Origin: Mesostigma viride
Lineage: Eukaryota; Streptophyta; Mesostigmatophyceae; Mesostigmatales; Mesostigmataceae
Assembly: GCA_009746045.1 (NCBI GenBank)
Contig: RPFO01001710.1
Location: 21,632 to 85,631 of the forward strand
Direction of reading: 5' to 3'
DNA: 64,000 nt
Made by a program: the position numbers and the translations under genes. Below, piece by piece: positions 52,849 through 64,000 of the stretch; position 1 is the stretch's first letter; each line of letters starts with the position of its first letter. Below the pieces are notes generated by a model that was given only the letters and a program-made list of their open reading frames with translations, was not told the origin of the DNA and did not search any database.

Positions 52849-53383
52849 TACGTTACTCTCTGCTGAGATGCCATGTGTACACCAGCTATAGCCTAGCCAC
52901 CCCATATGTCATGCAGGCCTTCTAGGCCCTCTCCTCAAGCCGCCCTGGGTGCCTGTGCTTGTTAAGGAGGCCCATCATGGCGGTGCAGGTGCACCTTGTG
53001 CACCCAGAGCAGGTGATAGTTGTACATCCTCCACCTGCAGGTTGTCACCCTGATTGTATTACAAACCCATTAATTAATTAATTAAAATCATAGCTCCGTT
53101 GGGAGCATATGTAACACATAGCCCTGAGAAAGGGGCATCTATGGGTTTGTAATACAATCAGGGCTACGACCTGCAGGTGGAGGATGTACAACTGTCACCT
53201 GCTCTGGGTGCACAAGGTGCACCTGCACCGCCATGATGGTTCATGCCTCCTTAACAAGCACAGGCACCCAGAGGGGGCTTGAGGAGAGGGCCTAGAAGGC
53301 CTGCATGACATATGGGGTGGAGGGTATGTGGCTAGGCTATAGCTGGTGTACACATGGCATCTCAGCAGAGAGTAACTCCCTGC
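52849..53383. repeat. Large palindrome: two inverted arms of about 220-245 bp
   Basis: 52849-53068 and 53138-53383 are near-perfect complements. Shared words include TCTCTGCTGAGATGCCATGT, CCATATGTCATGCAGGCCTT and CAGGTGCACCTTGTGCACCC. A spacer of about 70 bp contains AGCTCCGTTGGGAGCATATG, showing that the arms derive from the HAL1-like UTR family. The right arm has a few extra bases. Confidence 0.85.
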
Positions 53384-53399
53384 ATAGGCGGGCGTCCCC

Positions 53400-54045
53400 A
53401 ACATCTACTGCTCCAATTTTGGTACTTTTGAAATTCCATGCCTGGAGCGCAAAGTTTGCAATATATGTGCCGTTTGTAGCTCTAGCTCTATAATAACCTG
53501 ACCAACCCCGCATTCCTCAAAGTACTTAGCACTTGTTGCCTATTCTCATTATGCGAATCACATGATTAGGATGTGCTTCATGATTGCTATTGCTCGAGAT
53601 TCAATTAAGAATGATTGACATCAATAAATGATGAACCAAATAAACCAAATTAGGCCACTTGACAAGTTCATGATCCATTTAAATTGTACAATTAAGCGAT
53701 TAATTAATTCATAAATCATACATTACATGGGATACCCCCGTCGACGAGCTAGTGGTACGTACAATGAAACATTTGAGTTTGTAACATGTCTCCATGGATA
53801 TATACATGTATGCTGGACCTCGCGCATCTCAGCCCTCTAAGAAATGTTATTTGAACTCAGGTCTAGATCTAAATATATACATGATCTGGATAATATTATA
53901 CACTTCCTTAAAAGAGCATGAATCGAGCTTTACAATTCAGGACAAGGAACTCGTTTGCAAATCACGGCTGAAAGGCAAGTGCTCACAACGAAGCACGTGC
54001 TCTCAAGGCTGTCCACCTCGTCCAACCAAGCCCGGGCGAGCTGGC
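53400..54045. other. Unassigned stretch downstream of the DDE-like gene
   Basis: AT-rich, with no element end recognised. It includes the presumed 3' UTR of the minus-strand gene. Confidence 0.35.
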
Positions 54046-57000
54046 CTACTCAACAGGTCTCTTCTTGGCCAAGTTCGTGAGCCGTTTCTCGACGTCTGTC
54101 GGAATGGTCAAGATGGCCTGGCGATTGTTAGCTGGGTTGACAACAATGGTGTGTTCGAACCCCGCGTCCATGCACAGGTAGCAATTGACCAAGTTTGGCT
54201 GTTCAGCTTGCGCATCGGCGTCCATTTTGAACATCGTCGCCATACCCGGAAATCTGTCCCAGTAGCGCACCCCCACCACCCATTGTCCCTTACGGAACAA
54301 CTCCCTATCGACCTTGCCGTTTCTGTCGGCCACTCGCCTCACGAAAGTAGCGGCCACCTGATAAGGCTCCTGCAAGACTTCCGCTAGCCAATATGGATGA
54401 TCTGGATCGTGGGACTCATCACCAGAGTAGGACTCGACGGCAAAAATGTCTCGCAGCTTCAGTCTCCTTCCCATCATCGTCCTCTCTGCCTGTAGTCTGT
54501 TCAGTCGCGTCCCTGCGTGCCCCCCTTGTCCGTTTGGGTTCCTTTGCACTGGCTCCCCCAGTTTGTGGAGCTTCATCCGAGCACCTCCCACATTCCAGCC
54601 GTCCATGTCGGTCCACTCCTTTCGACAATCCCACCACCTTTCCTCGGCGCACGCACCGCCACAATAGCAGGAATACTGGCGCAGCATTAAGCGCGTCACA
54701 TTCGACTTGTCCATGCGCCACCAGTGCGCCTTCTTCACTCCTTTGATTTCGCCGCGCCCTGGGCTGTAAGGAAGCACCTGCGCGTCGAAGACAAGATTTG
54801 CACAAGGGAAAGTTGAAGTTACGAGACCATCGAGCTAGTTGTGTTTTATTAAGCACTCCTGATCGCCAGGACTCCAAGAACGCCCTAGAAACGACGGCCG
54901 GCGTAACTATTCCCTGAACGAGGACTGTACACTTAATTACCTCGGGGAACTCGAAGAAGTTACGCCTGGTCGTTGTGGTCCCGCCCACCGCCCCCGACGC
55001 CAGATTCTCCACCAACTGGGCGGCCGTCTGTTTGTCCTGGTTCTCTTCCCTGATGTGCCACCTCCTCAACATGCACTTCACAGTCCCACCAGCTCCATCC
55101 ACCTCCCCCTTTCCGTGCTGCTCCCCAAAGTAATTCCACTCAAATGACTCCAGGTGCGGATCCTCCGTCAGCAGCCGGGCCACTTCCGCGATCACATTCC
55201 TTGACTTGAACTGCATGGAGCAATTGTCCGACCACCCAATGAAGCGCTTCACCTCTACCCCTTCTGACCGTAGTGTCGCCAGGATTTTGAGGATAGCAAA
55301 ACGGAGGGCCCGCCCGTCCCTTTTCATTCCGCCCTGTCCGATGAAGTGAAACTCCCTTCTCACGACCTTTCCCGACGCTGGATCCAAGTAGCGCACGATC
55401 CAGGGCATAAGGACGAATGTGACTGGATGCCAATACTGTGCTTGGAGATTGTGATAGGTGTAAGACTGGTAGTTCTCGGCGTAATCTGTGTGGCATACAA
55501 GGTCCCCCACCCGCATCCTTGAGAGACATTCCTTGGAGGCGTCCGCTTGCCACCACGCGTTGAAGCAATGCTGGATGAAGTCCGGCCACTTGTCCACAAT
55601 TGCCTCCTTTAGCTCCGTTGGTGTGGACTTGACGTCGACTTGCGTCAATCGCTGCCCACCAGCCTTTGCGATCTCGTCACAGTCGTCCTGCATATGCGCA
55701 GTGTGCACATACAGAAAAGACATCAACTTCGACCCACCAATGACCTGTAGAAAGAAAAAAGACAGGACCTCAGGAAAAATTGAAAAAGAAACGCCTTGGG
55801 GCGCAACCACTCCACTAAAAATTACCTCTGGCCCAAGAACTTCAGGAAACATTGCAAAAGAAACGCCTTGGGGCGCAACCACTCCACTAAAAATTACCTC
55901 TGGCCCAAGAACCGCACCCGGCGGCACATCCTGCATCTCGTATCTGGTCCATGAAATCAGGTGGTTGGAAGCCTCCTCCCGTTCGCATAACATGAAGTTC
56001 CGAATTCCACACTTGGGAGCCAGGCAAGTGCCCAACACACAAGCCTTACGCCGGATCGAGCAAACCCCCAACTCCTCGCCCAGGTCATGATCGGGCACCC
56101 CTTCCTCGTCGTCCAGCACCCTCCCATGCATGGGCAGATCCTCAAGTTCGCCCTGAAAAGGCTGAACCTGCGGCCGCGACGACCCCACAGACGACCTCGA
56201 ACCTCCCCCCTCCCTCATCCCCTCCACCTCACAAGTAAACTTGTTCACCCACTCTGTCGTGTGAGTGGCTTTGAAAATGGAACATGTGGGCACGGACGAC
56301 CCCACGTCGAGCTGGCTACCATGATCGCACGCGTGGCATTCAGGTCCGCACTCGCATCTGGCATGAAAAGTTGCACGAAATTTGGCCAACCCCCCAACCA
56401 TGGACTGCATGGTAGTGTGGTGCTGGCATGCGCACAAGTTCCGCATTTTCCACCGCCCCTTGACGCATGCGGGCATATGCTTGCAAAAAGTAGTGTATCC
56501 CACATGAACTGTGCTCTTCTGATTCGTGCGTAGCATTGACATCCCTGCCTCCGTCTCCAAAATCACCTGATTTCCCCCCCTCACACCCTCCTCTCCCTCC
56601 CCCCCCCCCCCCTCCCTACTGTCCATCCGCCGCGGTGGCTTCAACTCCGGATGGCGGGAAATGAACACTTCGTAAATCTTCGACTTGGAGACAGTATAGT
56701 AGCGCGCACCCTCCGAAAACGCTAGTGTATGTTTGTAATCCTTTCTGGTCCATTCACAATGAACATCCTTCATGTTCGGAGACGCCCGCGTCAAGTTATC
56801 ATCCCTCCAGCACGCTTGTATCAGGGCAATGACTTCCGTCGGAAGCTCGTCTTTCCTCCTCCTCCTCTCTGGCGCACTCATCAAAAGGTCGTCCTCCCCT
56901 TCTTCCATTCCATCCCTGTGACCCCGAACAGTTGCGACAAAGCGCCTGTCAATCCCGAACGCGCGCTCCACAATCCTGTCCGGGACGCCCTCCATTGCCT

Positions 57001-57397
57001 TCGTAACAAGTCCACACAAGGCCCACCTAAGCCCACGATCCTTCTCAGATGTTCCCAAGTCGCCAAAAGCCTTCTTGATGTTATCCCGAAGAGATTCCGC
57101 CCAATTTTCAGGAAGCCCGCCGTCACAGTTCTTCCTCTTCTTAATGCCGTTGCTCTCCGCCACCATGGCATTTAGTCTTGAAGCTGCGCAAGACAGAACC
57201 TCCGCGCTCATCTCTGGCGTCCTGTGGTTGTTTGCTTTCACGCGTTCCGCCATGATAGGAAAGATGTCATTGGCAATTTTGTACCCCTTGTTCTCGATGT
57301 ACTTGTCGCTCCAGAGACCGCGAAGTGCAGGCTCCCGGTCGTCATTGGACAAGGGACGCGAACCGTCGGAAACGGCCCCCCGCCCCGATCGCGCCAT
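54046..57397 (-). CDS. RNase-H/DDE-like transposase-related protein, three exons, about 1,011 residues
   Basis: Exons on the minus strand: 57397-55898, 55744-54941 and 54777-54046 (TAG). Both introns start GAG|GTAATT and are phase 0. The Met at 57397 (MARSGRGAVS) is preferred over the open frame reaching 57532. The N-terminal part has helix-rich DNA-binding-like sequence and a Cys/His-rich block (residues 305-360: CKHMPACVKGRWKMRNLCAC, CECGPECHACDHG). The core shows CHTDYAENYQSY (Asp 587), FIGWSDNCSMQFKSRN (Asp 673) and FGEQHGKGEVDGAGGTVK (Asp 716), spaced as a DDD/E-type RNase-H fold. This pattern is known from uncharacterised, transposon-derived proteins in many animals and protists. Exon 3 adds a YSCYCGGACAEERWWDC motif. 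The frame is intact, so the gene may be active or domesticated. No flanking TIRs were found. Confidence 0.7.
55745..55911 (-). repeat. Intron 1 of the DDE-like gene with 72-bp tandem duplication of its donor
   Basis: The intron (55897-55745, 153 nt) contains two tandem copies of a 72-bp unit (55768-55839 and 55840-55911). Each contains the exon end CTTGGGCCAGAG and a donor GTAATTTTTAG, so donors lie at 55897 and 55825. Both intron sizes (153 and 81 nt) are multiples of three. The unspliced frame is open and the second donor inserts 24 residues. The acceptor is TTTCTTTCTACAG. Confidence 0.75.
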
Positions 57398-57540
57398 CAG
57401 ACTTTGGTCAGACGGCAGCTGATTTTTTTCGCCTCTTAATCCCGCGGCACCGAAAGCCCTGAGGATGAGTAATGATAAATAATCACCATTAAAGACACGA
57501 CGAAAACGATGGGCATCAAACAAGAACGACAAGCGTCATT

Positions 57541-58100
57541 AATAACGCCGGCCGGCGCAACTGGATACATGTAAACCATACAAAAGTGATTTTATGAAAC
57601 ACATACAGTTTGTCATTAATAACGACGGCCGGCGTAACTCGGGCGCAATTAAAAACCATTAAGAAGCAACTCAGGATATGCAGGCAGAAATCCTTCAGGT
57701 GTAAAAAAGATGTACAAACACACTTTTGGTAATGGGGCCTGATTGCGCAACTGCAAGATACCATTGGAAACGCCGGCCGGCGCAACTGGATGCATGTACA
57801 TAAACCATACAAAAGTGATTTGCACAAAACCCCTACAATTTGTCATGAGTAACGACGGCCGGCGTAACTCGGTTGCATTTGAAAACCACAAAGAAGCAAC
57901 TCAGGTAGTGAAGGCGGAAATCCCAGAGGTGATAAAATGTTTACCAACACAAAATGTTGATAAGCGTGCAAGCTTTTGCAAGTGCGCGCAAGATACCATT
58001 GGAAACGCCGGCCGGCGCAACTGGAACACCAAAACAAAAAACTTGATTTGCACGAAACCCATTCAGTTCGTCATGGATAACGACGGCCGGCGCAACTTCA
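57541..58100. repeat. About 2.5 tandem units of 228 bp with paired palindromic motifs, upstream of the DDE-like gene
   Basis: Motif AACGCCGGCCGGCGCAACTGG occurs at about 57543, 57769 and 58003. Its variant AACGACGGCCGGCGTAACT occurs at about 57621 and 57849, with a mixed form near 58078. Within each unit the two are about 78 bp apart. CGCCGGCCGGCG is a perfect 12-bp palindrome. A further ACGACGGCCGGCGTAACT is in the last intron of the DDE-like gene (about 54892). They may be binding sites for that protein or subterminal repeats of its element; this is inference. Confidence 0.8.
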
Positions 58101-58379
58101 TGGCACTCACCACTTTCACCAAATGCCATGTCGCCATTATATTGAGGAAAGCGAAGTATGCCCACTTGAAGCTGTGGTCTGCAGAACATTGACACAAAAT
58201 ATGCATGGTATTTCAAGCAATGAATGCTATGTGTCAGGCATCAATGTCTTTATTGTATCCAAATGTGGTTAGGACGGAGGTTTACATTGGTTGCTATTTT
58301 AAGACAATGGCGTATAACCAAACATTGCACACACTCAAGAGTGTACTTATGCTGAACTGGAAAGGAACATTAAACCCCA

Positions 58380-58560
58380 ATAAGGTAGATATTTTTCTTT
58401 TACATTTTAATTTTTTATATACTACTTTATATAATATTATATTATATTATATTATATTATGCTATATTATGTTATATGAAATAACATTAAAATTAACATA
58501 AAATTAAAATTATATATTAATTATAGTATATTATATAATTTATATTATATATTATATTCA
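58380..58560. repeat. AT-rich stretch with (TATTA)n-like repeats
   Basis: Nearly pure A/T, with TTATATTATAT words. No coding potential. Confidence 0.85.
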
Positions 58561-60390
58561 CGATGCTCTGTGTATTAATGACATATCAGACACACCTACA
58601 TCACATCGCCTTGATGTTTCCGTTGTATGGGTCCGGTCGGGCGTTGGTAGCTGGTCGACAACAATTCTACATTTCCTAAAAAAAAATGCGACCGTGCCTA
58701 CATTCGAAGGCGCGCTGTGGCTGACCTGAACTATCGGTGAACACCTCGGCGTCACTTGACCGGCCTAGGTTGACATTTCGGCAGAGTAACGCTGCTTAAA
58801 GGATCCTTGCGTAGTTCGCGCGATTTGGCTCTTTATATATGTTTTTGGAGACGACGAGCAAGCATCCGATTGGTCAGCCAATTCCTGTCCAGTCCTCGGA
58901 CAGTGTCCAATCCGGTGCTTGGGATCCAGAAAACGTGCTCGAGCCTGGCCACTCTGTCGCGGGCGCCGCGCTAGTGGCGTCGCGCCCAAACCTGACCAGG
59001 CCATAGGAAAGGGCGGGGGCGAATGCAAGAATTATTGTTATATCCTGACCTGTCCTGGGGAAGGTCCGGGGCGAATGCAAGAATTAATATACCTGCGTAT
59101 GCAACCAACACGGCCGATCCACATACATAATCCGACTGAGCTGGACGGTACGGACCAAATTTCGGTGCAAATTGAGGCCCAAAAGCTATGTCGGCATGGT
59201 GCGCGCACCCCTTGCGGTAGGGGCCATGGCGACTGCCTTTAGACGAAACGTGACAAATCTGGCACGCGGAAAGCAGAAATGCTCGATTGTTGGAGAAAAT
59301 TAGTTACTGATTCTAATTTATGGCGGGATGGTTGCGATCTATAATGTCGCGGGCTTTTTTTCTTTGCCATCGGCAGGGGGGGTCCGGCCTGAATTTCTGT
59401 CGGGATGAATAAAGTATATTGGATGCCTGCCGGGTTGATTGTCGATTGTTGCCAGTTTTGATGGTCGTAAGGAAAGCTAGTTTAATGATGTTTCTAAAGC
59501 CGTAAAAATTCCCGCTGCTATCTTTACCTTTCCCGTCATTTTGCGGTAAGATAACATTAGCCCTGCGCGATGCGTACTGCCCAACCACTCCATGAAAGGG
59601 TGGACTTTCTTGTGCGCCTGGGCACGAATAAATGCCCGTTATGGTACGTTCTTGTGTTAAACGTCTTAAGCTTGCGTTTTCCTGCTTTCTTACCTCGTTG
59701 AGCGTAAGCTTTTTGCCTTCTTTCCGGCCAGATGCAGCCAGAAAGTTGCGGGTCCTGGCGCTGCATCGCTGGATTCCTGGGTGTCTTTTAGCTAGTTAAT
59801 CGTCTGTGACGTGGCTGGCTTTCTGCAGCGCGTGGCCCGCAACCTGTCGGGAAGGTGTAATGCTTTTATTTCCATGCTTCTCTGAAATTTCTTTTGCTTT
59901 ATAGACAGTTGTGTTCGAGGAAATTCACGCGGTCTTCCTAAGCAGCGGCATCATTTTCCCCAGACACTGACGAGCTGGCACCTGTCTCCTAAAGAGAGCG
60001 GCTCGTGCTTGTTAGAAAGGAGGCAGTGTGCATTTTGCGGGACACAATGCTTTGGTGGCACATGCGTCAGGTAGGCTGTTCCAATGGTCTCTTCACCTTT
60101 CCCACTGAGTAAATGTTAGCATTTGTCATGCTAACCAGAGCAGCTAGCCACAGGTTGGCTGGATAAAAAGTCAGCTTATTTTCTCTTTATATACTGCGTG
60201 TGTGGTCCTCCACGTGTCCGGCTTGTTGGGCATTTTGGAAGAGGGTTTATAATGTGTTGTTGGGTGGAACAACTTGGTTGTTGGCACAAAATCACACATT
60301 ATTAGCCTGAGATAGGCATGACATATGCTGCTCAGGCGTGTCGTCCTACCAGCCTTGTTGTTAAGGGTAGACTCACAAGGCTGGCTGTGC
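58561..60390. other. Unassigned region
   Basis: Only a small direct repeat (GGGGCGAATGCAAGAATTA at about 59018 and 59071) was noted. No gene, LINE or element ends are recognised. Confidence 0.35.
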
Positions 60391-60414
60391 CGATGGAGGG
60401 GTGGGGCGTGCTAG

Positions 60415-61190
60415 CCCCCCCCCACACCCACGCATGCATGCTAGCCCACCCCCACACCCACGCATGCATGCTAGCCCCGGCCCCGGCCCCCCCACACCCA
60501 CGCATGCATGCTAGCCCCCCCCACACCCACGCATGCATGCTAGCCCACACTCACACCCACGCATGCATGCTAGCCCACCCCCACACCCACGCATGCATGC
60601 TAGCCCCCCCACACACCCACGCATGCATGCCAGCCCCCCCACACACCCACGCATGCATGACCGCCCCCCCCCACACCCACGCATGCATGCTAGCCCACCC
60701 CCACACCCACGCATGCATGCTAGCCCCCCCACACACCCACGCATGGATGCCAGCCCCCACACACACCCACGCATGCATGACAGCCCCCCCACACACCCAC
60801 GCATGCATGCTAGCCCCCCACACACACCCACGCATGCATGCCAGCCCCCATACACACCCACGCATGCATGCCAGCCCCCCCCCACACTTACGCATGCATG
60901 CTAGCCCCCCACACACACCCACGCATGCATGCCAGCCCCCCCCACACCCACGCATGCATGCCAGCCCCCCCCACACTTACGCATGCATGCTAGCCCCCCA
61001 CACACACCCACGCATGCATGCCAGCCCCCCCCACACCCACGCATGCAGGCTAGCCCAACCCCACACCCACGCATGCATGCCAGCCCACCCCCACACCCAC
61101 ACGTGCATGCCAGCCCACCCCCACACCCACGCATGCATGCCAGCCCACCCCCACACCCACGCGTGCATGCCAGCCCACCCCTAGCTTGAG
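60415..61190. repeat. Minisatellite of about 30 bp, roughly 25 units
   Basis: Units of CACACCCACGCATGCATGC followed by (T/C)AGCCC(A/C)CCC with length variation in the C-run. GCATGCATGC is palindromic. Long His/Thr/Cys frames are trivial. Confidence 0.95.
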
Positions 61191-61439
61191 CGTGCTTGTA
61201 AAGTTTTTGCATGGTTTATTAAAATGAGTGGAATATGTATTTATTGCATTAAATGTTAATTTTATTGATCATGAATGAAAATGGTCAACATTGCCGAAGT
61301 GCCCCTAAATTGCTCAATATTGTGTGCTCAAGAATTCAATGAGGATTGTCATCATGGAAACCCGCACAAATTCACGATTCCGGGCATGCATGTGAAAGTA
61401 TCAAGAACAATTTTCAATTAAGAATGGTATCTCATTGTT

Positions 61440-64000
61440 CCATGAATCAATATGACTCCATGTACGTAGACAAGCCATGATGACCCCATGGGAGCCTGAA
61501 TCCTCATCATTAAATACATAAATGCCACCCATGTACGTAGACGGGCCATGATGACACCAATGGAGCCTGAATCCTCATCATTAATTACATAAATGCCAAC
61601 CATGTACATACACCAATGATGACACCATGGGAGCCTGAATCCTCATCATTAATTACATAAATGCCAACCATGTACGTAGGCCAGCCATGATGACACTGTG
61701 GGAGCCTGAATCCTCATCATTAATTTCATACATGCCAACAACACGTAGACGGGCCATAATGACACCACGGGAGCCTGAATCCTGATCATTTTTTTTTTTG
61801 ACATCCATGTACGTAGGCCAGCCATGATGACACCATGGGAGCCTGAATCCTCATCATTTTTTTTCTGAGACATCCATGTACGTAGGCCAGCCATGATGAC
61901 ACCATGGGAGCCTGAATCCTCATCATTTTTTTTCTGAGACATCCATGTACGTAGGCCAGCCATGATGACACCATGGGAGCCTGAATCCTCATCATTAAAT
62001 ACATACATGCCATCCATGTACGTAGACAGGCCATGACATCTGACACCATGGGAGCCTGAATCCTCATCATTTACTATTCCTTGACATCCATGTACGTAGA
62101 CGGGCCATGATGACACCATGGGAGCCTGAATCCTCTTCATTTTTTTTTCTTTGACATCCATGTACATACGTAGGCCAGCCATGATGACACCAATGGAGCC
62201 TGAATCCTCATCATTAATTACATACATAAATGCCATGATCATCAATGACCCCATGGGAGCCTGAATCCTCATCATTAAATACATAAATGCCACGGTCCAT
62301 GTACGTAGACGGGCCATGATGACACCAATGGAGCCTGAATCCTCATCATTAATTACATAAATGCCAACCATGTACATACACGGGCAATGATGACACCATG
62401 GGAGCCTGAATCCTCATCATTAATTACATAAATGCCAACCATGTACGTAGGCCAGCCATGATGACACTATGGGAGCCTGAATCCTCATCATTAATTCATA
62501 CATGCCAACAACACGTAGACGGGCCATAATGACACCACGGGAGCCTGAATCCTCATCATTTTTTTTCTTTGACATCCATGTACGTAGGCCAGCCATGATG
62601 ACACCATGGGAGCCTGAATCCTCATCATTTTTTCTGAGACATCCATGTACGTAGGCCAGCCATGATGACACCATGGGAGCCTGAATCCTCATCATTTACA
62701 TACATGACATCCATGTACGTAGACAGCCATGATGACACCATGGGAGCCTGAATCCTCATCATTTACTATTCTTGACATCCATGTACGTAGACGGGCCATG
62801 ATGACACCATGGGAGCCTGAATCCTCATCATTTTTTCTTTGACATCCATACGTACGTAGGCCAGCCATGATGACACCATGGGAGCCTGAATCCTCATCAT
62901 TATTACATACATGCCATCCATGTACGTAGCCAGCCATGATGACACCATGGGAGCCTGAATCCTCATCATTTTTCTTGACATCCATGTACGTAGACAGCCA
63001 TGATGACACCATGGGAGCCTGAATCCTCATCATTTTACTACATGCCATCCATGTACGTACACGGGCCATGATGACACCATGGGAGCCTGAATCCTCATCA
63101 TTTAATTCTTGACATCCATGTACGTAGACGGGCCATGATGACACCAATGGAGCCTGAATCCTCATCATTAATTACATAAATGCCAACCATGTACATACAC
63201 GGGCAATGATGACACCATGGAGCCTGAATCCTCATCATTAATTACTTGACATCCATGTACTACGTAGGCCAGCCATGATGACACCATGGGAGCCTGAATC
63301 CTCATCATTAATTACATACATGCCATCCATGTACGTAGACAGCCATGATGACACCATGGGAGCCTGAATCCTCATCATTAATTATTCCACATCCATGTAC
63401 GTAGCCAAGCCATGATGACACCATGGGAGCCTGAATCCTCATCATTAATTACATAAATGCCAATCCATGTACGTAGACAGCCATGATGACACCATGGGAG
63501 CCTGAATCCTCATCATTTACTATTCCTTGACATCCATGTACGTAGGCCAGCCATGATGACACCATGGGAGCCTGAATCCTCCTCATTAATTACATAAATG
63601 CCAACCATGTACGTAGACAAGCCATGATGACACCATGGGAGCCTGAATCCTCATCATTATATCCTTGACATCCATGTACGTAGACGGGCCATGATGACAC
63701 CATGGGAGCCTGAATCCTCATCATTTACTATTCCTTGACATCCATGTACGTAGCCAGCCATGATGACACCATGGGAGCCTGAATCCTCTCATCTTTAATT
63801 ACATAAATGCCAATCCATGTAGTAGACAGCCATGATGACACCATGGGAGCCTGAATCCTCATTCATTACTATCCTTGACATCCATGTACGTAGGCCAGCC
63901 ATGATGACACCATGGGAGCCTGAATCCTCCTCATTAATTACATAAATGCCAACCATGTACGTAGACAAGCCATGATGACACCATGGGAGCCTGAATCCTC
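61440..64000. repeat. Variable-spacer tandem repeat, about 36 units, continuing past the right edge
   Basis: Each unit of 65-80 bp has a strongly conserved core (GCCATGATGACACCATGGGA then GCCTGAATCCTCATCATT), a variable linker and a second conserved block CATCCATGTACGTAG. Linkers fall into a few classes: AATTACATAAATGCCAA, TTTTTTTCTGAGA, TACTATTCCTTGA and ATACATGCCAT. The core is bracketed by ATGATGA and TCATCAT, so each unit could form a hairpin. Minus-strand frames (NDEDSGSHGVIMAGLRTW) persist over several units but break repeatedly, so coding is unlikely. Confidence 0.9.

Noticed and set aside
57743-58192. 149-codon plus-strand ORF over the 228-bp repeats
   Set aside because: It arises from tandem repeats with palindromes, its frame differs between units, and it lies in the upstream region of the minus-strand gene.
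61440-64000. CRISPR-like array (conserved repeat plus spacers)
   Set aside because: Linkers fall into a few recurring classes and are short and A/T-rich, the repeats vary, the context is eukaryotic and no cas-like genes occur. It is a minisatellite.

Overview
The window is nuclear DNA from a eukaryote. Genes are split by GT-AG introns, often with GTGAGT-like donors. Simple-sequence arrays run to 0.7-2.5 kb, and several classes of LINE, SINE and DNA transposon are nested in each other. Host-like genes are GC-rich and sparse. This fits a large, repeat-rich protist genome. A green alga is my best guess, held weakly, because no marker gene settles it.

Layout. 1-2 kb holds the 3' part of a low-complexity Ser/Gly-rich protein gene. 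3.7-4.5 kb is a diverged tandem duplication, one copy carrying a tRNA-like SINE. 4.5-6.4 kb is an ORF1-only (HAL1-like) retroposon on the minus strand. 6.5-25.4 kb is one L1-like LINE (called gamma here) split by a 17.7-kb CACTA-like element. That element has 56-bp perfect terminal inverted repeats (TIRs) and a 2-bp target duplication (TSD). Inside it are a 3.3-kb long-TIR element, a piggyBac-type MITE (TTAA ends), a hAT-type MITE, LINE and HAL1 tails, minisatellites, a pure 691-bp (ATCC)n array and a few possible host-like exons. 25-38 kb is a LINE graveyard. It contains LINE gamma, LINE beta (YADD reverse transcriptase) and LINE alpha (CCHC plus PD-D/E-XK-like endonuclease tail, four copies). 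It also has a SINE, another HAL1-like copy and a hAT element with an N-terminal BED-finger ORF and 8-bp TSD, nested up to four or five deep.

39.3-50.3 kb (plus strand) holds the best host gene: a nine-exon TMEM144-like, ten-helix membrane protein of about 300 residues. No single ORF reveals it; I joined it from phase-compatible exons. Its introns carry most of the window's microsatellites. 50.6-52.6 kb is a second LINE beta copy with a Harbinger-type MITE in its tail. 52.8-53.4 kb is a large palindrome. 54.0-57.4 kb (minus strand) is a three-exon gene of about 1,011 codons with an RNase-H/DDE-like core, probably a domesticated or active transposase. Upstream of it lie tandem 228-bp repeats with CGCCGGCCGGCG palindromes. 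60.4-64 kb is minisatellite, still running at the right edge.

The most unusual signal links the elements. In at least fourteen places, closely related LINE/HAL1 copies differ by an exact 4-nt insertion of form ab-NN-ab (two bases duplicated around two extra bases). In ten of the fourteen the extra pair is the reverse complement of the duplicated pair, for example TGCATG, CTAGCT or GGCCGG. This is what excision footprints of a 2-bp-TSD transposon with hairpin opening could look like. The 17.7-kb CACTA-like element has exactly a 2-bp TSD and sits in the same LINE family.
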